DNA from: Pseudomonas sp.
Lineage (GTDB): Bacteria > Pseudomonadota > Gammaproteobacteria > Pseudomonadales > Pseudomonadaceae
NCBI GenBank assembly: GCA_003523465.1
Contig: DQAA01000636.1
Location: forward strand, 511-12,455
Direction of reading: 5' to 3'
DNA: 11,945 nucleotides
The notes below the pieces were generated by a model, which saw only the letters and a list, made by a program, of their open reading frames with translations, was not told the DNA's origin and searched no databases. The position numbers and the translations under genes were made by a program. The first letter of the stretch is position 1. Each line of letters begins with the position of its first letter. Shown here piece by piece: positions 7,389-11,945 of the stretch.

Positions 7389-8519
7389 TTAGAAAATACC
7401 GAACAACCTTGATTTGACGGTCATCGGTGGAGATGACAGGTGAGCGGGAAAGAAATCATCGTCACCGGCATATTTCCTGAACAGGACATCAAGTTCAGTC
7501 TGCGCACGCTCGAGTCCTTCGTCGACCCAGCCGATCATGCTCGATTTGAGCGTCAGGACGATTTTCGCCATCTGGAACGCCGCCCCGGCCTTCTGCGCCA
7601 GGCTGCCGGAGTCGAATGCTTCTTCCATTTCCTTGAAGCGCCGCTCCATTTCTTCTCCGAACTCCTCCAGCACCGTGGTCACCGAATCACCAAGTTCGTC
7701 GCTGATTTCCCAATCCATCGGGAAGCCGAACGACGACAGGTAATCGTCGAAGCTGCGCAGATCACCCATGAAGTCATCGGGGTCGGGCAGCTCCAATGCG
7801 CTGTCGAGATCCAGGTCCGCCAGTTTGAAGATGCTGATGTCCGCCTTCTCCAACCGGCTCACGACCTCGCTGCGCATCTTGTACAGAATGCGCTTGAGCG
7901 TCACGCAGCTCATCGCCGCCAAACGCTTGCTGAGGAAAGCATGGGATTGCTCCAGATACGCTGACAGCACGTCATCGCGACCGAACGCCTGGGACGATCC
8001 CCCACCTCGGCGCCGGACCGAAACCGAACACACCGGAGTGACCTGCAGACCAGGAAATGCGCCCTCAAGCGCCTGCACCATCTGCGCCACCTTCTCCCCT
8101 GCCACGTCCGCATTGGTGAGGACGACCTGCAAGGGCAACCGGGCATCGGCCCGCAGACTTTCGATCAGCTTCCTGTCGATCGGCTCAAGCCGCGCCGAGT
8201 TGGCATTGATGACGTAGAACGCGCCATGGATCCAGGTTTGCGGCTCCAGCGGCTGTTCACGCCGTTTGGCCATGAATGCATCGAACTGTCTGCTCCAGCG
8301 CAGATAGTTGTCGGCCTCCAGGCCCACGCTGTCGAACACATTCAACAAGTGCCCCTGATGCATGAACGAATGGGACTGGAAGTTCTGCTCCCAGGAGGTC
8401 ACCGGCTTTCCCGTACCGGTCTTGAACGTGTCTGGGGTGTCGAACAGGTAGTTGCAGAAACTGCTTTTACCTACACCACTCTTTCCCAACACGACGATAT
8501 TGATTGCAAGCTGATCCAT
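7389..8519 (-). CDS. G-domain protein (GTPase B), second of a tandem pair
   Basis: Predicted cytosolic GTPase of 376 residues. The N-terminal G domain has the P-loop GKSGVGKSSF (12-21), TGTGKPVT (34-41) as the likely switch I/G2 segment, DSVG (63-66) as G3 and TNAD (135-138) as G4, with SVS near 165 as possible G5. The C-terminal half (about 215-376) is helical and very acidic, rich in D/E pairs, and has no membrane span. ATG at 8519 is preferred because AGGGA lies 6 bases upstream and the next residues lead directly into the first G-domain strand. An upstream in-frame ATG at 8588 would add a 23-residue arginine-rich tail with no family support. It follows GTPase A by 81 bases and shares its TGxGxPVT motif, which suggests ancestral duplication or a heteromeric pair. 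The family resembles Era/YfjP-like and immunity-type GTPases, but its function is unknown. Confidence 0.85.
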   Translation of the reverse strand: MDQLAINIVVLGKSGVGKSSFCNYLFDTPDTFKTGTGKPVTSWEQNFQSHSFMHQGHLLNVFDSVGLEADNYLRWSRQFDAFMAKRREQPLEPQTWIHGAFYVINANSARLEPIDRKLIESLRADARLPLQVVLTNADVAGEKVAQMVQALEGAFPGLQVTPVCSVSVRRRGGGSSQAFGRDDVLSAYLEQSHAFLSKRLAAMSCVTLKRILYKMRSEVVSRLEKADISIFKLADLDLDSALELPDPDDFMGDLRSFDDYLSSFGFPMDWEISDELGDSVTTVLEEFGEEMERRFKEMEEAFDSGSLAQKAGAAFQMAKIVLTLKSSMIGWVDEGLERAQTELDVLFRKYAGDDDFFPAHLSSPPMTVKSRLFGIF

Positions 8520-8600
8520 GGACGATCCCTGAATGTCCGCATGGTTCTTCGAGCAGGGCCGCCGCAACCACGCGCCCACCCTCCTCATTCCTGAACGCCG

Positions 8601-9734
8601 TTAGCGGGCGCTTCTGTTCTTCCAGCTGGCCAGACCATCCGTGAAGGCTTGCGCGAACATCTCGCTGGAGAAGAGCTTTTGCCAGTCCGGTGATTGTCCG
8701 GTCTTCAGGTAGTGCTCCACTGCCCGCTCATAGATCTGGACCAGCGCCAGGCCAACCCCGCCGGTGATGACGCCTGCCACCGCAGCATTGATGATCTGCC
8801 CCAGCACGGGCACCAGCTTGGTCAGGCTCGCCGCCAGTTGACGACCAACGAGGCTGAGGATCTGGGCCTTGACCATGCTCATGACCATGTCGCCCATCGA
8901 GCCAAAGCCATACAGCCTGGCGAGAGAGGCGGCCATGGCGATCTGCTGCGGCACGATGAGCAAGGCATCGGACATCGGTACAGGGTTCAAGCCTGCGCTG
9001 GTCGCGGTGGTGGCACTGAAGGTCATGATGATCTTCATCGCCTCGCTGCGCTTGGCCGACAACGAAGCCATCTGGGCGGACACGAACGCCTGGCGCAGGG
9101 CATCGTCCTTGAGCGAGGCCATCGACCAGTCGATCAATCGCTCCAGGTCGAGTTTCAGTTCCGGATCGTTCTTCGGGTTCTCCGCGCAGGTTTCGAAAAC
9201 ATCGCAGGTGATGCGGTGTTCGCGAAGTACCTTGCGGAACGCCTCGGAGGTTTCACCTTTGCCCTGTTCGTCGACAGGCTCGACATCACATTGGGTCAGC
9301 ACCACCGCGACCGGGATATTCAACTCATGGCTGAGCAGGCGCAGGTTGTTCAGGTCAAAGTCGGTGATCCGGTGGTTGGCTACCGAAAGGCAGTACCAGA
9401 TGAGGTGGATCTGTTCATCCAGCGGCTTGTTCTGGCATTGCTTGAGATAGTCCAGGGTCAATGTCTGGAATTTGCTTTCCTTGGCTTCACCATCCACCAC
9501 CTCGTAGCCCACGGTATCGTAGATAACCAAGGGAATCGCTGGGTCCGCATAACGCTTGCACTCTGCGGTTACGGGTTCTCCTGCCCCGGTCCTGGCGATC
9601 TTCTTGCCGAAGATATGGTTGATCAGGCTGCTTTTACCCACGCCGGTCCCGCCGACAATCATGAGGTTCGGACGCTTGACCTTGGCGATTTCGTCGTCGA
9701 ACTGCTTTTCGATGTTGGCTTCCATACTGGTCAT
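8601..9734 (-). CDS. G-domain protein with hydrophobic DUF697-like C-terminus (GTPase A)
   Basis: Predicted GTPase of 377 residues, first gene of the minus-strand operon. Motifs are G1 GGTGVGKSS (28-36), TGAGEPVT (49-56) as the probable G2 segment, DTVG (73-76) as G3 and TQCD (147-150) as G4. Residues about 235-340 are helical and largely hydrophobic or small, with a PVPMSDALLIVPQQIAMAAS stretch and LYG. This resembles the DUF697/YcjF-type region found on some membrane-associated GTPases, so contact with the membrane is possible. ATG at 9734 is preferred (GGAA about 8 bases upstream); GTG at 9749, five residues longer, and ATG at 9725 are alternatives. It lies divergent from the WYL regulator across about 186 bases, where that regulator would be expected to bind. 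The role is unknown; membrane remodelling or signalling during phage infection is inference from family and context. Confidence 0.86.
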   Translation of the reverse strand: MTSMEANIEKQFDDEIAKVKRPNLMIVGGTGVGKSSLINHIFGKKIARTGAGEPVTAECKRYADPAIPLVIYDTVGYEVVDGEAKESKFQTLTLDYLKQCQNKPLDEQIHLIWYCLSVANHRITDFDLNNLRLLSHELNIPVAVVLTQCDVEPVDEQGKGETSEAFRKVLREHRITCDVFETCAENPKNDPELKLDLERLIDWSMASLKDDALRQAFVSAQMASLSAKRSEAMKIIMTFSATTATSAGLNPVPMSDALLIVPQQIAMAASLARLYGFGSMGDMVMSMVKAQILSLVGRQLAASLTKLVPVLGQIINAAVAGVITGGVGLALVQIYERAVEHYLKTGQSPDWQKLFSSEMFAQAFTDGLASWKNRSAR

Positions 9735-9876
9735 GTTCTGTTCCGTCACGGCTTTGCGTGCAAATAGGGTTGTTCGAAAGGTCGGCTGCGGATGGATATC
9801 CTGAAGACCTTGATTTCACTTTGCCATAACGGCTTGATGCGAAGGACGATATGCAGCAACTGATGACAGGTCCAGA

Positions 9877-9892
9877 GTGTGGATATATACAC
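9877..9892. promoter_or_regulatory. Candidate operator for the WYL regulator
   Basis: An imperfect 16-base palindrome, GTGTGGATATATACAC, matches its own reverse complement at 12 of 16 positions, with perfect GTGT/ACAC ends. It lies 28 bases upstream of the WYL gene start in the intergenic region shared with the GTPase operon. It includes a TATATA that could be the -10 of the WYL gene, which would suit autorepression. A GGATATCC palindrome at 9794-9801 and a spaced AAGGTC/GACCTT pair (9778-9783, 9806-9811) are weaker alternatives. Family knowledge predicts an inverted-repeat operator here; which one is used is a guess. Confidence 0.3.
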
Positions 9893-9920
9893 GTAAAGTT
9901 TTCGCTCACAAGGAAGCTCC

Positions 9921-10793
9921 ATGAAACGCTCATCCCCTGAATCCGGTGTCCGCTGGGACCTCGCCCAACGTTACCGCCTGATCGAAACCGTGGCCCTGTG
10001 GGAAGGCCGCCTGACCGCAGGGCACTTGATGCAAAGCTATGGCATCAGCCGCCAGCAGGCATCCAAGGACATCAACAGCTACCTGTCCGAACACGCGCCT
10101 GAAAACCTGACATATGACAAGAAGGCCAAAGGCTATGTGCCTGCCGACGGCTTCACCCCGCGCTTCATCGACGACAGCGCCAGCGCCTATCTGCACCTGC
10201 TGTTCCAGAACAACGAGCGAGGCCAGCACCTGGAGGGCCTGAAGCTAGCCTACGCCCATACCCGCGTGCTGGATGTGCCGGACCGCTCGATCCGGCCGCA
10301 GATCCTGCGGCCCTTGCTCAAGGCCTGCCGCGAGGGACTGCGCCTGGAAACGGAGTACGTCTCGCTGAGCAGCCCGGAGCCGGAAACCCGCCTGATCGCC
10401 CCGCATACCCTGGTGAACACCGGCATGCGCTGGCATGTGCGCGCCTATTGCGAAAAGAACCGCGAATTCCGCGACTTCGTGCTAAGTCGTTTTCGCGGCG
10501 AGCCTGAATTGCTCGGCAAGACTGAAAAAGGCATCGATCTGGACGATGGCTGGAACACCGAGGTACCGATCATCCTGCAGCCCGACGAGCGCCTGGATGC
10601 CGCACAGAAGGCCATCATCGAGGCCGACTACGGCATGCTCGACGGCCGCCTGGAAATTCCCAGCCGCCCGGCCCTGGCCAAGTACGTGCTGCAGCGCTAC
10701 CTGGTCGACTACAAGAACCACAACCCCAAGCCGGAAGCGCAGCAGATCGTGGTGAAAAACCTGGCCCAGCTGAAGCCGTGGCTCTACGACTGA
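9921..10793 (+). CDS. WYL-domain transcriptional regulator (BrxR/CapW type)
   Basis: DNA-binding regulator of 290 residues, the usual size for the BrxR/CapW group. A winged helix-turn-helix lies at about 12-75, with the recognition region around SYGISRQQASKDINSYL (39-55). The WYL domain follows (about 135-200), with RLIAPHTLVNTGMRWHVRAY (157-176) carrying the signature triad as W171-H172-V173 and FVLSRF at 186-191. The rest is a WCX-like C-terminal domain. The ATG has AGGA 6 bases upstream. Proteins of this architecture are known repressors of BREX and CBASS operons that dimerise on inverted repeats and are thought to be released by a nucleic-acid or nucleotide ligand at the WYL domain. It is the only gene on the plus strand, divergent from GTPase A, and so is the natural candidate regulator of the six-gene operon. 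Confidence 0.93.
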   Translation: MKRSSPESGVRWDLAQRYRLIETVALWEGRLTAGHLMQSYGISRQQASKDINSYLSEHAPENLTYDKKAKGYVPADGFTPRFIDDSASAYLHLLFQNNERGQHLEGLKLAYAHTRVLDVPDRSIRPQILRPLLKACREGLRLETEYVSLSSPEPETRLIAPHTLVNTGMRWHVRAYCEKNREFRDFVLSRFRGEPELLGKTEKGIDLDDGWNTEVPIILQPDERLDAAQKAIIEADYGMLDGRLEIPSRPALAKYVLQRYLVDYKNHNPKPEAQQIVVKNLAQLKPWLYD

Positions 10794-10799
10794 ACCGCG

Positions 10800-10838
10800 A
10801 AAAAAAAGGCCCGCCGGGTTCAACACCACGACAGGCCT
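10800..10838 (-). terminator. Intrinsic terminator of the pip-like gene
   Basis: On the minus strand, a 10-base-pair stem (arms 10829-10838 and 10807-10816, with two G-U pairs) closes a 12-base loop that can add a GGT/ACC pairing. It is followed directly by eight T residues (10800-10807). It begins 36 bases past the hydrolase stop. The same stem on the plus strand has two C-A mismatches and no T-tract, so it mainly serves the minus-strand gene, although the WYL gene ends 6 bases away. Confidence 0.9.
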
Positions 10839-10874
10839 GCAGAAGGGAAACCTTGTATCAGCGAAAGGCGAAAA

Positions 10875-11774
10875 TCAGAGGTTCTCGTCGAGGAACGTCA
10901 CCACCGTCCCCATGCACGCCACCCGCTCTTCCACATGCGGCATATGGCTGGAATTCTCGAACAGCGCCCAGCGAATCCCCGGAATCAGGTCCAGGTACGG
11001 CTTGACCACCAGCGGCGTGGCTTCGTCGTAGCGCCCGGAGATCAGCAGGCTCGGTACGTTGATCTGTGGCAGGCGGTCGACGATGGTCCAGTCCTTGGTG
11101 CTGCCGATGACGTGGAATTCATTCGGCCCGGTCATCGCGTGGTACACCGTCGGGTCGGCATCGACCTGGGCGAAGGTGCGCGCCACTTCGTCCGGCCAGG
11201 GGTTGAGGCGGCAGACATGGCGGTCGTAGAACACGCGGGTGGCGGCGATGTAGTCGGCGGCAGTGAAATCCCCGGCAGCTTCGTGGCGGCTGAGGGTGTC
11301 CTGCACATCCTGCGGCAGTTCTTCACGCAGACGGTTGGCTTCCTTGACCCAGGTGCGCATGTCCGCCGGCGAGTTGGCGATCACCAGGCAACGCAGTCCG
11401 GCCGGGCGCCGCACCGCGTGCTCGCTGGCGAGCATGCCACCCCACGATTGGCCGAGCAGCGCGTAGCGGTCGCGAATGCCGAGGTGGTCGAGCAGGTTGT
11501 CGAGCTCTTCGAGGAACAGGCTCACGGTCCAGAACGACGGCGGCATGTCCGGGAGGTGGGTCGAGCGACCGTTGCCCAGTTGATCGTAGTGGATGACCGG
11601 GTAACCGCCGGCAGCAACGTCCTTGTAGGCATCGACGTAGTCATGGGTACAGCCCGGGCCACCATGCAGGATGACCAGCGGGGTGCGCCCGCAGTCCAGG
11701 TCACCGGTGACGCGGTACCAGGTCTGGTGACTACCGAAAGGGGCAAAGCCTTCACGCGATTTGATGAGTTCCAT
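10875..11774 (-). CDS. pip: S33 alpha/beta hydrolase, proline iminopeptidase / amino-acid amidase type
   Basis: Serine hydrolase of 299 residues that probably releases N-terminal proline or hydrolyses amino-acid amides, in the cytoplasm (no signal peptide). HGGPG (37-41) is the S33 oxyanion signature. GQSWGG (108-113) carries nucleophile S110. SGRYD (246-250) and SSHMPH (275-280) supply candidate acid D250 and base H277, so the triad is complete. A helical lid lies between them (about 140-235). Overall it resembles L-proline amide hydrolase (LaaA) and the pip products paired with plant-responsive LuxR solos. ATG at 11774 is chosen because GGAG lies 9 bases upstream; GTG at 11807 would add 11 residues. 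A LuxR-type gene lies directly upstream on the same strand, and a 16-base palindrome lies between the two. The terminator is clear. Exact substrate is unknown. Confidence 0.93.
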   Translation of the reverse strand: MELIKSREGFAPFGSHQTWYRVTGDLDCGRTPLVILHGGPGCTHDYVDAYKDVAAGGYPVIHYDQLGNGRSTHLPDMPPSFWTVSLFLEELDNLLDHLGIRDRYALLGQSWGGMLASEHAVRRPAGLRCLVIANSPADMRTWVKEANRLREELPQDVQDTLSRHEAAGDFTAADYIAATRVFYDRHVCRLNPWPDEVARTFAQVDADPTVYHAMTGPNEFHVIGSTKDWTIVDRLPQINVPSLLISGRYDEATPLVVKPYLDLIPGIRWALFENSSHMPHVEERVACMGTVVTFLDENL

Positions 11775-11793
11775 TTCATCGGGCTCCGTGCGA

Positions 11794-11811
11794 ATTGTAG
11801 GACACACCTTA
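11794..11811 (-). promoter_or_regulatory. Candidate promoter elements of the pip-like gene
   Basis: Reading the minus strand, TACAAT (11794-11799) is a five-of-six match to the -10 consensus, about 20 bases ahead of the start codon, but no good -35 box lies at the usual distance. A poorer TAAGGT (11806-11811) would place the upstream palindrome near -42, the typical activator position for LuxR-type regulators. With TACAAT the palindrome centre would be near -55. The absence of a -35 suggests dependence on an activator. Confidence 0.35.
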
Positions 11812-11834
11812 GCCGCCCTTTCGCCCAGGCATAA

Positions 11835-11850
11835 CTAGAGAATTCTCTAG
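11835..11850. promoter_or_regulatory. Perfect 16-bp palindrome, candidate lux-box-like site
   Basis: CTAGAGAATTCTCTAG is an exact 16-base palindrome, 60 bases upstream of the pip-like start and 21 bases past the LuxR gene stop. On the minus strand the 20-base extension starts ACCT and ends AGTT, echoing lux-box ends. Regulators of the OryR/XccR/PipR group activate an adjacent pip gene through a lux-box-like element, so this is the obvious candidate. Binding is inferred from symmetry and context only. Confidence 0.6.
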
Positions 11851-11871
11851 GTTTTCGCGATTTTTCCGGTA

Positions 11872-11945
11872 TCAGCCGTCCAAAAGCCGGTAATGCACGG
11901 CACGGGCTACCGCCTGGACGCGATTTTTCGCACCCAGCTTGTGCA
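11872..11945 (-). CDS. LuxR-family transcriptional regulator, C-terminal end only
   Basis: Only the last 23 codons and the stop are in the window; the gene continues beyond the right edge. The peptide HKLGAKNRVQAVARAVHYRL followed by LDG is the typical end of a LuxR/FixJ-type helix-turn-helix, in which KLGxxNRxQAVARA covers the final helices. It reads on the same strand as the pip-like gene and ends 97 bases before its start. This arrangement is known for plant-responsive LuxR solos next to pip. The sensor domain is not visible, so neither an autoinducer-binding domain nor a PsoR/PipR assignment can be confirmed. Confidence 0.85.
   Translation of the reverse strand, partial: HKLGAKNRVQAVARAVHYRLLDG

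Noticed and set aside
8694..9767. A 357-codon plus-strand frame opposite GTPase A
   Set aside because: Antisense shadow; the minus strand has intact G1, G3 and G4 motifs.
10935..11834. A 299-codon plus-strand frame opposite the pip-like gene
   Set aside because: Antisense shadow of a gene with a complete catalytic triad and its own terminator.

Overview
The window looks like a chromosomal segment of a high-GC gammaproteobacterium, most likely a plant- or soil-associated Pseudomonas. This is inferred from codon usage, from base composition near 60-65% G+C outside one AT-richer block, and from a peptidase gene next to the tail of a LuxR-type regulator. No species call is possible from the sequence alone.

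Layout. From about position 9734 leftwards to 70, six genes read on the minus strand, closely spaced and probably co-expressed at least in part: GTPase A (8601-9734), GTPase B (7389-8519), hsdM (5730-7268), hsdS (4555-5733, overlapping hsdM), hsdR (862-4263), and a C39/papain-like cysteine peptidase-like protein (70-789). Divergent from this block, on the plus strand, is a 290-residue winged-helix/WYL regulator of the BrxR/CapW type (9921-10793). Together this reads as a regulated defence locus. A type I restriction-modification system (HsdR most like the EcoEI family) is bracketed by two G-domain proteins upstream and a predicted cysteine protease downstream, and the divergent regulator belongs to a family known to control phage-defence operons. 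I know of no described system with exactly this composition; that novelty is unverified.

The right end holds a separate unit on the minus strand: an S33 alpha/beta hydrolase (proline iminopeptidase / amino-acid amidase type, 10875-11774) with a clear intrinsic terminator beside the WYL gene, preceded by a perfect 16-bp palindrome and by the last 23 codons of a LuxR-family regulator cut by the window edge. This matches the known pairing of plant-responsive LuxR solos (OryR, XccR, PsoR, PipR) with pip genes, with the palindrome as a candidate lux-box-like site.

Smaller points: hsdS and the 3' third of hsdM are clearly AT-richer than their surroundings, which suggests joint replacement of the specificity module. 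hsdM and hsdS both appear to use GTG starts. Two micro-ORFs lead into hsdR through stop/start overlaps. Several GC-rich hairpins without T-tracts sit in the gaps of the operon. No tRNA, rRNA, CRISPR array or insertion sequence was seen, and no gene-free stretch exceeds 300 bases.
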